Notes: a model not told the origin generated them from the letters alone. Counted from the first letter of the stretch, positions 1-7,279 are shown. The stretch is 18,460 nt of DNA from RUG11894 sp964344335 (GCA_964344335.1 CAYFMW010000027.1:1-18460); one strand, 5' to 3'. A program made the numbers and translations.

Positions 1-94
1 AAACTGTCCGCCTTATACCCCGCATTTTAGGTGGTTCACAAAGTATCTTTATGAACACTCGCCTAACGGTCAGGGAGCTTTTAAATATTTTCGC

Positions 95-122
95 TTGCAA
101 TGCGCAAATGCCGTGTTATAAT
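95..122 (+). promoter_or_regulatory. Promoter of rpsU (extended -10)
   Basis: A perfect TATAAT lies at 117-122, preceded by TG one base upstream (114-115), which makes an extended -10. A weak -35, TTGCAA (4 of 6 consensus bases), lies at 95-100 with a 16-bp spacer. Transcription would begin near 129, giving a leader of about 35 nt before the rpsU start. The first 94 bases of the window show nothing else that I can support. Confidence 0.7.
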
Positions 123-164
123 AGCTTTGCACTCATTTTGAGAGGACGGGAGGTGAGCAATGTA

Positions 165-347
165 ATGGCACAGGTAACAGTCAGAGAAGGTGAAAATCTT
201 GAGAGCGCTCTTAAGCGTTTCAAGCGTTCTTGCGCCAGAGACGGCGTCATGTCCGAGCTCCGCAAGAGAGAGCACTACGAAAAGCCGAGCGTAAAGCGGA
301 AGAAGAAGTCCGAAGCGGCGCGCAAGAAGGCTAAAAGAAGATATTAA
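165..347 (+). CDS. rpsU: 30S ribosomal protein S21
   Basis: This encodes a 60-residue protein that is a full-length bacterial S21. It starts MAQVTVREGENLESALKRFK and ends in the typical very basic tail (KRKKKSEAARKKAKRRY). S21 binds the platform of the small ribosomal subunit near the anti-Shine-Dalgarno end of 16S rRNA and takes part in initiation. The open frame extends upstream to 51, but that extension has no S21 similarity and crosses the promoter, so ATG 165 is the start. The ribosome binding site GGGAGGTGA is at 148-156, giving 11 nt from the GGAGG core to ATG 165. An ATG-TAA pair lies in between. The gene is a single transcription unit, closed by a terminator at 355-389. Confidence 0.97.
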   Translation: MAQVTVREGENLESALKRFKRSCARDGVMSELRKREHYEKPSVKRKKKSEAARKKAKRRY

Positions 348-354
348 GAGCCTT

Positions 355-389
355 AAAACCGAAGCCAGAGGAGCTTCGGTTTTTGTTTT
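355..389 (+). terminator. Intrinsic terminator of rpsU
   Basis: A perfect 11-bp inverted repeat is present: AAAACCGAAGC (355-365) and GCTTCGGTTTT (373-383) with a 7-nt loop. It runs into a TTTTGTTTT tract. It lies 7 nt after the rpsU stop codon, so rpsU is transcriptionally separated from phoH. Confidence 0.93.
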
Positions 390-414
390 CAAACCCCTAT
401 GAAATATGCTATCA

Positions 415-420
415 TATAAT
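415..420 (+). promoter_or_regulatory. Possible -10 element upstream of phoH
   Basis: A perfect TATAAT sits 27 nt upstream of the phoH TTG start, in the AT-rich gap after the rpsU terminator. A promoter is expected here because the terminator isolates phoH from rpsU. No convincing -35 is visible at 16-18 nt spacing, so the call rests on the -10 and on position. Confidence 0.45.
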
Positions 421-447
421 ATGTATCAATATATTCGGAGGTAGTAT

Positions 448-1416
448 TTGAGCGAACTAATAATCAGTAGTGAAGCTACGACCGCCCCCAAGGAAGTGTT
501 CGGTGCTTTGGATGCAAACCTGAAGGTCGTCGAAAAGGACTGCGGCGTAGAGATAGTCTGTCGCGGAGGAGATATAATAATAAGCGGAGAAGAGCCCGAA
601 AGGGCTGCAGCCGCGCTCGAGGAGATGTTCGCGCTCGTGAGGGAGGGTCATGTGCTCGATGAGCAGAAGGTGAATTACATCCTCGAACTTTCAAGGGACG
701 GGATATCATATGTAAAGAGCAGCATATCGAAGGATGTGGTCTGCTTTACGCACAAGGGAAAGCCCATAAAAGCCAAGACTATAGGCCAGAAGAAATACAT
801 CGACGCGGTCGCGAAGAACGATATCGTCTTCGGCATAGGACCGGCGGGCACGGGGAAGACCTACCTGGCGGTTGCGGTGGCTATAAATTCGCTTAAAAAT
901 AAGGAAGTTGAAAAGATAATACTCGCAAGACCTGCCGTCGAAGCGGGCGAAAGATTGGGTTTTTTGCCGGGGGATCTTCAGGAGAAGGTAGACCCCTATC
1001 TGCGGCCCCTGTACGATGCGCTCTACGAGATGCTGGGGAGGGAAGCCGCACTTAGACTCAAGGAGCGGGAGATAATAGAAGTTGTGCCTCTTGCCTACAT
1101 GAGGGGGCGGACCCTCGACAACAGCTTCATAATCCTTGACGAAGCACAGAACTCCACAAAGGAGCAGATGAAGATGTTCCTTACCCGGATGGGCTTCGGC
1201 AGCAAGGTTATAGTCACCGGCGACATAACTCAGGTCGATTTGCCGCGCGGCAAGCGATCGGGGCTCATAGATGCGATGCAGATTCTGAAAGATATAGAAG
1301 GCATAGCTTTTTGCAAGCTAAGCGACAGGGATGTGGTAAGGCATCCCATGGTACGCAAGATAGTGAATGCCTACGACAATTATATAAGACAGCACCCCGA
1401 GTGGTCGGAGGAGTAG
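448..1416 (+). CDS. phoH: PhoH-family ATPase (YbeZ/PhoL type)
   Basis: This 322-residue cytoplasmic ATPase of the PhoH family is a predicted RNA-linked P-loop NTPase that usually works with the ribonuclease YbeY. The N-terminal ~100 residues include a KH-like portion. The Walker A box GPAGTGKT is at residues 131-138, the Walker B IILDEAQ at 228-234, and the family motif TGDITQVDLP at 257-266. The length is normal. The start is TTG at 448, supported by GGAGGT at 437-442 with a 5-nt spacer. No in-frame ATG occurs until residue 60, which lies inside the conserved region. The stop codon abuts the ybeY ATG with no gap, which fits translational coupling and the known PhoH-YbeY partnership. Confidence 0.95.
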   Translation: MSELIISSEATTAPKEVFGALDANLKVVEKDCGVEIVCRGGDIIISGEEPERAAAALEEMFALVREGHVLDEQKVNYILELSRDGISYVKSSISKDVVCFTHKGKPIKAKTIGQKKYIDAVAKNDIVFGIGPAGTGKTYLAVAVAINSLKNKEVEKIILARPAVEAGERLGFLPGDLQEKVDPYLRPLYDALYEMLGREAALRLKEREIIEVVPLAYMRGRTLDNSFIILDEAQNSTKEQMKMFLTRMGFGSKVIVTGDITQVDLPRGKRSGLIDAMQILKDIEGIAFCKLSDRDVVRHPMVRKIVNAYDNYIRQHPEWSEE

Positions 1417-1869
1417 ATGTACATATATTTCGACGATGAAGGATGTGTCGATAAGAAGACGGAGGAGCTAATGTATGCGGCCTCCGCTCTATGCGCAAAG
1501 GAGGAGGAGCTCGACGAGCGCAGGCTGAGCCTCAGCGTATCCTTTGTTGATGAGGGGGAGATACGCAGCCTGAACGCGCAGTACAGGGGCAGGGACGAGG
1601 TTACGGATGTGCTTTCGTTCCCGCAGTTCGATCCCTATGCATACATACAGGATTGGGGAGAAGTCTCCCTCGGAGATGTGGTGATATGCCGAGAGCGGGC
1701 CGAAAAGCAGGCCGAGGAATACGGCCACAGCTTCGAGAGGGAGCTCATATATTTATTCGTACATAGCTGTTTTCATCTCCTGGGCTACGACCATGAAGAT
1801 GAAGACGAAAAGAAGCTGATGCGCGAAAAGGAGGAGCGGGTGATGAACCTGCTCGATATACGGAGGTAA
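1417..1869 (+). CDS. ybeY: rRNA maturation endoribonuclease YbeY
   Basis: This is a 150-residue single-strand-specific metallo-endoribonuclease needed for 16S rRNA 3' end maturation and ribosome quality control. The signature H-x3-H-x5-H zinc site is complete: H116, H120 and H126 in HSCFHLLGYDH. The upstream family block DVLSFP (64-69) and GEVSLGDVVI (81-90) are also present. ATG 1417 follows the phoH stop directly, so translation probably depends on re-initiation or on purine-rich sequence inside the end of phoH (CGGAGGAG just before the stop). A gap of 3 nt follows before cdd. Length and motifs are typical, and nothing looks damaged. Confidence 0.96.
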   Translation: MYIYFDDEGCVDKKTEELMYAASALCAKEEELDERRLSLSVSFVDEGEIRSLNAQYRGRDEVTDVLSFPQFDPYAYIQDWGEVSLGDVVICRERAEKQAEEYGHSFERELIYLFVHSCFHLLGYDHEDEDEKKLMREKEERVMNLLDIRR

Positions 1870-1872
1870 GAG

Positions 1873-2250
1873 ATGACGGACAGGGAATTATTTCGCCTCT
1901 CCGTGAAGGCTGCCGAGAATGCATATGCGCCCTATTCGGGATTCAAGGTCGGTGCGGCTCTGCTTGCGAAAGACGGCAGGGTCTTTACCGGATGCAATGT
2001 CGAGAATTCCTCATACGGGGCTACGATATGTGCGGAGCGCGGCGCCATGATGAAGGCTGTTTCTGAGGGTTGCAGAGAGTTTGAAGCGATCGCGATATCC
2101 GGAAACGGAGGGACCAGCTGGCCCTGCGGGATATGCAGGCAGTTTATGTTTGAATTTTCGGACAATCTTAGAATTATAAGCGGAGACGGCGAGGATGCGC
2201 TAAAGGTGCAAAGTTTAAATGAGCTGCTCCCGGAGGGATTTAGATTATGA
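1873..2250 (+). CDS. cdd: Cytidine deaminase
   Basis: This 125-residue homotetrameric-type cytidine deaminase hydrolyses cytidine and deoxycytidine to uridine and deoxyuridine in pyrimidine salvage. The active site is intact: TICAERGAM supplies the zinc ligand C53 and the catalytic proton shuttle E55, and PCGICRQ supplies C85 and C88. The substrate motif GCNVENSSYG is at 40-49. A ribosome binding site, GGAGG, overlaps the end of ybeY (1861-1865). The last codons overlap the era start by 4 nt (ATGA). The cdd-era pairing is common in Firmicutes. Confidence 0.96.
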   Translation: MTDRELFRLSVKAAENAYAPYSGFKVGAALLAKDGRVFTGCNVENSSYGATICAERGAMMKAVSEGCREFEAIAISGNGGTSWPCGICRQFMFEFSDNLRIISGDGEDALKVQSLNELLPEGFRL

Positions 2251-3167
2251 AAAGCGGATTTATCGGAATTATAGGAAGACCCAATGTGGGCAAGTCCACG
2301 CTACTGAATGCTATAATGGGCGAGAAGATAGCGATTACCACGGATAAGCCTCAGACTACGAGAAACACGATAAGAGGCATATATACCAGAAAGGAAGACG
2401 GAGAGCCGGTAGCGCAGATGTGCTTTATCGATACTCCAGGCATCCATAAACCCAAGAACAGGCTCGGCAGCTACATGACGGACATCGCTCTCAATACTCT
2501 TAGGGAGGTTGATGCGGTGCTGTTTATGGTCGACTCCGAATATGAGGGCGAGGGTAGCGGTGATGATTACATTCTGAATATGCTCAGAAGCACTCATACG
2601 CCTAAGATGCTCGTCATAAACAAGATGGATAAGATAGAGCCCGATGCCTTCGAGAGAATATACAAATTCTATGAGGGCTTGGAGATCTTCGATTCCATCG
2701 TCGGTACGGATTCCAAGAGAGGCGAAAATGTCGATGTGGTGGTGAACGAGCTGGAAAATCTTCTGGCCGAGGGCCCGATGTACTTCCCCGAGGATATGCT
2801 CACCGACAAGCCCGAACGCTTTTTAGTCGCGGAGATAATCAGAGAGAAGGCGTTGCTTTACCTGAATGACGAGGTGCCTCATGGAGTGGCGGTCGAAATA
2901 GAGAAGTTTGAGGAGCTGCCCGAGATTACCAATATTTCCGCCCTTATTTACTGCGAGAAGGAATCGCACAAGAAGATAATAATCGGGGCCGGTGGCAGGA
3001 AGCTGAAGGGCATAGGAAAGTCCGCGAGGCTGGAGATAGAGGCGATGCTCGGTGCTAAGGTGTTTTTGGAGCTCCTCGTCAAGGTTAAGAAGGACTGGCG
3101 CCGCAGCGACCGGATGATTGGGAATTTCGGATATACGCCTTCATGGAAGACGGACTTTCGCAGGTAG
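2247..3167 (+). CDS. era: GTPase Era (16S rRNA-binding)
   Basis: This 306-residue Ras-like GTPase acts in 30S subunit assembly. G-domain motifs are G1 GRPNVGKS (10-17), a G2 region around QTTRN (36-40), G3 DTPG (62-65) and G4 NKMD (125-128). The C-terminal KH domain, which binds the 3' end of 16S rRNA, has its GxxG loop at 247-250 (GAGG). The family's closing signature is present too (DWRRSDRMIGNFGY). The loop GAGG, where many Era proteins have GKGG, is a small variation. ATG 2247 overlaps the cdd stop in an ATGA arrangement, so the two are coupled. Together with phoH and ybeY this makes a small ribosome-biogenesis cluster. Confidence 0.97.
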   Translation: MKSGFIGIIGRPNVGKSTLLNAIMGEKIAITTDKPQTTRNTIRGIYTRKEDGEPVAQMCFIDTPGIHKPKNRLGSYMTDIALNTLREVDAVLFMVDSEYEGEGSGDDYILNMLRSTHTPKMLVINKMDKIEPDAFERIYKFYEGLEIFDSIVGTDSKRGENVDVVVNELENLLAEGPMYFPEDMLTDKPERFLVAEIIREKALLYLNDEVPHGVAVEIEKFEELPEITNISALIYCEKESHKKIIIGAGGRKLKGIGKSARLEIEAMLGAKVFLELLVKVKKDWRRSDRMIGNFGYTPSWKTDFRR

Positions 3168-3189
3168 CATAGCCGGTGGAAGCTGATAC

Positions 3190-3933
3190 ATGATAACGGA
3201 TAGCGACGGCCTTGTGCTCAGGCAAATAAAGACGCCTTCCAACAGGAGAATGATAGTGTTGCTTACGCAGAAGTTCGGCAAAATCAGTGCCGGAACCTCT
3301 ATATCCGAGAGGGGCAGGACTAAGGCGGCACTCGCCATAAGACCCTTTTGCTACGGGCGCTACGAGCTTTTCAAATCTCGCGGAAGCTACAATATCAACA
3401 GCGCTCAGACTATTCAGAGTTTCTTCGGAATCGGCGAGGATGTGGATAAATATATGTATGCATCCTACGCTCTGGAACTCGCGGATAAATTGCTTCCGGA
3501 AGAACAACCGGCTCCGGCGATGTTGAATCTGCTGAAGGATTTACTCGGGATGCTGGACGAGCGAAAGAGCGCATACGGAACCCTGATAGCGGGTTTTCTG
3601 ATAAAGGCTCTTAAGATTTCCGGAAATGCGCCTGTGCTCGTAAGCTGTGTGCGTTGCGGGGCTAAGGAAGATTTGACGCATTTTTGCATAAGAGACGGCG
3701 GTTGTGTGTGCAAAAACTGCGCGCGGGAGGCTTCACATGAAGAGGGCGTTGAGCCCCTGAACGAAGAGATGTTACCGGCGATGCAATTTATGCTGCAGAG
3801 GCCGATCAGGAATCTCGAAGGGATAGGACTTACGCCGGAGAACGAGAGCTCGATAGGCCGCCTGCTAAGAGCGTATCTGGCCTATCATATCGGGGTGGGA
3901 AATCTTAAGAGCGAAGAGTTTTTAAAACAGTAA
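3190..3933 (+). CDS. recO: DNA repair protein RecO
   Basis: This 247-residue RecO would help load RecA on SSB-coated DNA in RecFOR recombinational repair. The N-terminal ~80 residues fit the OB-fold (DGLVLRQIKTPSNRRMIVLL, then KFGKISAG). A helical C-terminal part carries a four-cysteine zinc site, CVRC at 153-156 and CKNC at 174-177. C172 is an extra nearby cysteine. The start ATG 3190 lies 22 nt after era, with GGTGG at 3174-3178 as a modest ribosome binding site. The era-recO order is classical for Firmicutes. Sequence conservation of RecO is low, so the call rests on the N-terminus, the zinc site, the size and the position. Confidence 0.93.
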   Translation: MITDSDGLVLRQIKTPSNRRMIVLLTQKFGKISAGTSISERGRTKAALAIRPFCYGRYELFKSRGSYNINSAQTIQSFFGIGEDVDKYMYASYALELADKLLPEEQPAPAMLNLLKDLLGMLDERKSAYGTLIAGFLIKALKISGNAPVLVSCVRCGAKEDLTHFCIRDGGCVCKNCAREASHEEGVEPLNEEMLPAMQFMLQRPIRNLEGIGLTPENESSIGRLLRAYLAYHIGVGNLKSEEFLKQ

Positions 3934-3979
3934 GACAGTTAAAGCAAATAAGTTAAGGTTTAGACCGGAAAGGGGACAA

Positions 3980-4684
3980 ATGGAAATTACACTGGAAAAA
4001 ATTGAATTGGTTAAGGACAGAACCGGAGTCGGATACAGAGAGGCTAAGGAAGCCCTCGAAAAGACCGACGGGAATGTAGTTGATGCCATCATACTCATTG
4101 AGGACAGCATAGACGAGGCCGGAAAGGAATCTTTTACGGCTGCCGGGCCGATACTTGACAGCATCAAGGAGGCTGTTCGCAAGGGCAATGTGAACAAGAT
4201 CGTCGTCAAGAAGAACGACGAAATTGTCCTCAATCTGCCCGTGAATGTCGGAATAATCGGCACCGTGCTCTTCCCTTGGGCAGCGGTTGCGGCGAGCATA
4301 GTGGCTCTGGGCACCAGCTGCAATGTCGAACTGGTTAAGGAGGACGGGTCGGTAGTCGATGTCTCCAAGAAGACCGCCGAGATTTACGAGGATGTAAAGG
4401 ACAAAGGCAGCGAAATCTATGAGGATGTAAAGGATAAGGGCGAGGAGTTCTTTGAAGCTGCCAAGGATAAGGGCGGCGAGTTCTTTGAGGTTGCCAAGGA
4501 TAAGGGCGGGGAGCTATTCGAAGCTGCCAAGGACAAGGGCGAAGAACTGATAGACGCCGCCAAAGAGAAGGTTAAGGACAAGAAGGATAAGGAGAATCAG
4601 TATTCCGACATCTTCACCAAGGAGAACGATTTCGATCTGTCTGATTTGGATTTGGACGGAGTAGAGGAGGATAAGGGAGAATAA
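3980..4684 (+). CDS. DUF4342 protein with 11-residue repeat tail
   Basis: This 234-residue protein has no known function. Residues 1-45 look like a UBA/TS-N-type three-helix domain as found in EF-Ts (LVKDRTGVGYREAKEALEKT). Residues ~55-125 match the DUF4342 pattern, with a hydrophobic stretch around 88-112 that may be membrane-inserted. Residues 133-198 are six consecutive 11-residue repeats of the type xExxExAKDKG. An acidic tail rich in D and E follows. Eleven-residue helical repeats of this kind resemble LEA/apolipoprotein-type amphipathic helices that lie on membranes. ATG 3980 has AGGGGA at 3971-3976. The gene sits between recO and glyS, 46 nt after recO, and probably belongs to the same transcript. 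A palindrome covers its stop codon. The role is unknown; association with membrane or ribosome would both be guesses. Confidence 0.8.
   Translation: MEITLEKIELVKDRTGVGYREAKEALEKTDGNVVDAIILIEDSIDEAGKESFTAAGPILDSIKEAVRKGNVNKIVVKKNDEIVLNLPVNVGIIGTVLFPWAAVAASIVALGTSCNVELVKEDGSVVDVSKKTAEIYEDVKDKGSEIYEDVKDKGEEFFEAAKDKGGEFFEVAKDKGGELFEAAKDKGEELIDAAKEKVKDKKDKENQYSDIFTKENDFDLSDLDLDGVEEDKGE
4376..4573 (+). repeat. Six in-frame 33-bp units coding 11-residue repeats
   Basis: The six units translate as AEIYEDVKDKG, SEIYEDVKDKG, EEFFEAAKDKG, GEFFEVAKDKG, GELFEAAKDKG and EELIDAAKEKV. The first two are nearly identical at DNA level, and units 3-5 share long runs around GCCAAGGATAAGGGC. This points to fairly recent unit duplication inside the coding frame. 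Confidence 0.9.
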
Positions 4685-4690
4685 TTCTCC
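4676..4690. promoter_or_regulatory. Perfect palindrome across the DUF4342 stop codon
   Basis: GGAGAAT-A-ATTCTCC is a 15-bp perfect inverted repeat centred on the TAA stop, ending 12 nt before the glyS ATG. It could form a short 6-bp hairpin with a 3-nt loop, or be a small operator. No T-tract follows, so it is not a standard terminator. Its function is unproven. Confidence 0.35.
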
Positions 4691-4702
4691 ATATTTGTGT
4701 TG

Positions 4703-6106
4703 ATGAATAAGGATTTGACAATGGATCAGGTCGTCGCACTTTGCAAGAACAGGGGTTTTCTTTACGCCGGTTCGGAGATTTACGGCGGCCTGGCCAACGC
4801 TTGGGATTACGGGCCCCTCGGTGTTGAGCTCAAAAACAACATCAAGAAGGCCTGGTGGAAAAAATTCGTGCAGGAGAGCCCTTACAATGTGGGGCTCGAT
4901 TCTGCGATTCTTATGAACCCTCAAACTTGGATTGCATCCGGCCATGTCGGAAGCTTTTCTGACCCGCTGATGGACTGCAGGGCCTGCAATTCCAGGTTTC
5001 GTGCCGACAAACTCATCGAGGACTATGCCGCGAAGGAAAACATTGAGCTTTCGGATTCGCCGGACGGTTGGTCGAATGAGCGCATGCAGGAGTTTATAGA
5101 GTCCAGGGGAATAGCTTGCCCCCAATGCGGCAAGAAGGACTTCACCGGCATTCGTCAGTTCAATCTGATGTTTAAGACCTTCATGGGGGTCACGGATGAT
5201 TCAAAGTCCGAGCTATACCTTAGACCCGAGACTGCCCAGGGCATCTTTGTGAACTTCAAGAATGTGCAGCGCACGAGCCGCAGAAAGGTTCCATTCGGCA
5301 TTGCGCAGATAGGCAAGGCTTTCAGAAACGAGATAACTCCGGGCAACTTCATATTCAGGACTAGGGAGTTCGAGCAGATGGAACTGGAGTTCTTCTGCGA
5401 GCCCGGCACGGACCTCGAGTGGTTTGACTACTGGAAGGAATATTGCAGAGCATTTCTCGAAGGTCTGGGGATGAATATGGAGAAGTTGCGCCTGCGCGAC
5501 CACAGCAAGGAGGAGCTCTCCTTCTACAGCCGTGCTACCACGGACTTCGAGTATCTCTTCCCCTTCGGGTGGGGCGAACTCTGGGGTATCGCGGACCGCA
5601 CGGACTACGATCTCGGAAGGCACCAGGAGGTTTCCGGTCAGAATATGGAGTATAGAGATCCGATTACGAACGAGACCTATATTCCCTATGTAATCGAACC
5701 CTCCGTCGGCGTCGACAGGATGGTTCTGGCTTTCCTTTGCGACGCATATGATGAAGAAGACCTGAGCGCGGACGGCAAGGAGGACAGCAGGACTGTAATG
5801 CGTTTCCATCCTTTCCTCGCGCCTTACAAGGTGGCTGTGTTGCCTCTGTCGAAGAAGCTTGCCGAGCCCGCAGAAAAGATCTATGCGGAGCTTTCGAAGT
5901 ACTTCCTTGCTGAGTATGACGAGAGCGGCAGCATCGGAAAGCGCTACCGCCGTCAGGACGAGATAGGAACGCCCTATTGCGTTACGGTGGATTTCGACAG
6001 CCTCGAGGACGGACAGGTTACGCTGCGCGATCGCGACAGCATGGAGCAGATTCGCCTGCCTATAGACCAGCTGCGTACCTACATCGAAAAAGGCCTGGAG
6101 TATTGA
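4703..6106 (+). CDS. glyS: Glycyl-tRNA synthetase (one-subunit, dimeric type)
   Basis: This class II aminoacyl-tRNA synthetase charges tRNA-Gly. It has 467 residues from ATG 4703, the normal length for the eukaryote/archaeal-like alpha2 form found in many Gram-positives. The N-terminal block is SEIYGGLANAWDYGPLG. A four-cysteine zinc insert follows (C92/C95 and C139/C142). Motif 2 is around FRNEITPGNFIFRTREFEQM (207-226), motif 3 is around EPSVGVDRMVLAF (332-344), and the anticodon-binding domain is ~375-467. The start is uncertain. GTG 4697 and ATG 4703 lack a good ribosome binding site, while ATG 4721 has AAGGA at 4709-4713 and would give MDQVVALCKNRGF. No T-box leader is visible upstream. 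The stop overlaps the start of the asparaginase. Confidence 0.96.
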   Translation: MNKDLTMDQVVALCKNRGFLYAGSEIYGGLANAWDYGPLGVELKNNIKKAWWKKFVQESPYNVGLDSAILMNPQTWIASGHVGSFSDPLMDCRACNSRFRADKLIEDYAAKENIELSDSPDGWSNERMQEFIESRGIACPQCGKKDFTGIRQFNLMFKTFMGVTDDSKSELYLRPETAQGIFVNFKNVQRTSRRKVPFGIAQIGKAFRNEITPGNFIFRTREFEQMELEFFCEPGTDLEWFDYWKEYCRAFLEGLGMNMEKLRLRDHSKEELSFYSRATTDFEYLFPFGWGELWGIADRTDYDLGRHQEVSGQNMEYRDPITNETYIPYVIEPSVGVDRMVLAFLCDAYDEEDLSADGKEDSRTVMRFHPFLAPYKVAVLPLSKKLAEPAEKIYAELSKYFLAEYDESGSIGKRYRRQDEIGTPYCVTVDFDSLEDGQVTLRDRDSMEQIRLPIDQLRTYIEKGLEY

Positions 6107-7113
6107 TAAAGAAAATTCTTATCGTTCATAGCGGCGGCACCATAGGGATGAGGCCCGGTGAAAACGGATACGCGCCCGATCCCGGGTTTCGGCGCGCTCT
6201 TGAGAATATGGGAGCGCTCAAGGCGGAAGGCATGCCTCTCTGGGATATGGTGGAGACCGAGTCGTTGCTGGATTCCTCCAATATGACGGTGTCCGACTGG
6301 AACGAGATAGGGAAGATTATTGCGGAGAGCTACGAGAGTTACGACGCCTTTGTGGTGCTTCACGGCACGGATACAATGGCTTATACTGCCTCGGCGCTCT
6401 CCTTTATGCTGGAAGGACTCGCAAAACCGGTAATCCTTACAGGATCGCAGATTCCCCTCTGCGAGCTGCGTAGCGACGGCAGGGACAATCTGATTACTTC
6501 CATGCTAATCGCCGGCGCCGGGAAGTTGAAGGAAGTGGCGATATACTTCGCCGGGGAACTGCTTCGCGGAAATCGCTCGATGAAGTATTCCGCGGACGGG
6601 CTGATAGCTTTCAGTTCTCCCAATTATCCTCCGCTTGCGGAGGCGGGCATAAGCATCAATTATAACGAAAAGATGTTGCTGAGTCCTGTGCCCGAACCAT
6701 TCCGCCTGCAGACCTTTGGCGATGTTCCCATAGGCGTAATAAAGGTTTTTCCGGGCATACAGTTCGAGCTCTTCGAGTCGATAATGACAGAGAGCCTTAA
6801 GGGGATTGTAATCGAGACCTTCGGCGCGGGCAATATACCCGCCGGCGAGAGCAGCGCGCTGCTTCCCATAATAAAGAAGGCCTTCGATAACGGTACGGTT
6901 CTAATCGTGTGCTCGCAGTGCCCTCAGGGCACGGTGAGCCTCGGCGCCTACGAGACGAGCAGCGCCCTCAAGATGGCGGGAGCGGTATCCGGAAGGGATA
7001 TCACTACCGAGGCCGCGGTAGCCAAGCTATACTACTTGTTCAGCAAATACGAGGATAAAGAACGCGTCAAAGAGGGCATGGAGAAGAACCTGAGAGGCGA
7101 AATAACGGTATAA
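6103..7113 (+). CDS. ansA: Type I L-asparaginase
   Basis: This cytoplasmic-type L-asparaginase hydrolyses asparagine to aspartate and ammonia. It has 336 residues, close to E. coli AnsA. The two catalytic threonine regions are intact: HSGGTIGM (T13) and LHGTDTM (T89-D90, residues 86-92). A conserved lysine follows at 161 (NRSMKYSADG). No signal peptide is present, which argues against the periplasmic type II enzyme. The start is TTG 6103, overlapping the glyS stop as TTGA. The in-frame GTG at 5977 lies deep in glyS and adds no family sequence, and the next ATG would remove the catalytic motif. GGAG at 6097-6100 is very close to the start, so coupling to glyS is likely. Related amidohydrolases in the same superfamily are possible but less likely. 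Confidence 0.92.
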   Translation: MIKKILIVHSGGTIGMRPGENGYAPDPGFRRALENMGALKAEGMPLWDMVETESLLDSSNMTVSDWNEIGKIIAESYESYDAFVVLHGTDTMAYTASALSFMLEGLAKPVILTGSQIPLCELRSDGRDNLITSMLIAGAGKLKEVAIYFAGELLRGNRSMKYSADGLIAFSSPNYPPLAEAGISINYNEKMLLSPVPEPFRLQTFGDVPIGVIKVFPGIQFELFESIMTESLKGIVIETFGAGNIPAGESSALLPIIKKAFDNGTVLIVCSQCPQGTVSLGAYETSSALKMAGAVSGRDITTEAAVAKLYYLFSKYEDKERVKEGMEKNLRGEITV

Positions 7114-7115
7114 GG

Positions 7116-7142
7116 AAAAGGCGGAGCGATTCGTCTTTTTTT
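7116..7142 (+). terminator. Intrinsic terminator after asparaginase (first of two)
   Basis: AAAAGGCG (7116-7123) pairs with CGTCTTTT (7132-7139), including one G-U pair, over an 8-nt loop. The T-run continues to 7142. It starts two bases after the ansA stop. Confidence 0.75.
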
Positions 7143-7148
7143 GTGCTT

Positions 7149-7169
7149 GCCCCGCAGGGGGCTTTTTTA
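7149..7169 (+). terminator. Second intrinsic terminator upstream of the Tad operon
   Basis: A short GC stem, GCCCC (7149-7153) with GGGGC (7158-7162), over a GCAG loop is followed by TTTTTT at 7163-7168. Together with the preceding hairpin it makes a tandem terminator separating the housekeeping block from the Tad operon. Confidence 0.8.
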
Positions 7170-7209
7170 TTGCTTTCAATGCCTCAGAACAGAAATGTCA
7201 AAAAATGTA

Positions 7210-7237
7210 TTGACAATAAATAGCAAATATGTAAAAT
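7210..7237 (+). promoter_or_regulatory. Promoter of the Tad pilus operon
   Basis: A perfect -35, TTGACA, at 7210-7215 is followed after 16 bp by TAAAAT (5 of 6) at 7232-7237, in a very AT-rich gap directly after the tandem terminators. Transcription would start near 7244, about 36 nt before the preferred tadZ start. This is the only clear promoter in front of the nine-gene operon. Confidence 0.75.
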
Positions 7238-7279
7238 AATATTAAACAACTGAAGGGTCTGAAGATGTGGAGGGAGAGG

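Noticed and set aside
51..164. N-terminal extension of rpsU in the same frame
   Set aside because: It crosses the promoter, has no ribosome binding site and lacks S21 similarity; ATG 165 is the family start.
4376..4573. 33-bp repeats as a CRISPR array or mobile element
   Set aside because: The units are contiguous without spacers and stay in frame in a coding gene; they encode protein repeats.
3934..4703. T-box riboswitch for glyS
   Set aside because: No TGGNACCGCG-like antiterminator box or terminator hairpin was found between recO and glyS; the space is filled by the DUF4342 gene.
5213..5809. Minus-strand open frame of 198 codons across glyS
   Set aside because: It is fully antisense to a conserved synthetase gene and shows no domain or ribosome binding site.
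5977..6102. Upstream GTG start of the asparaginase frame
   Set aside because: It lies inside glyS in another frame and adds arginine-rich sequence foreign to the family; TTG 6103 fits the conserved N-terminus.
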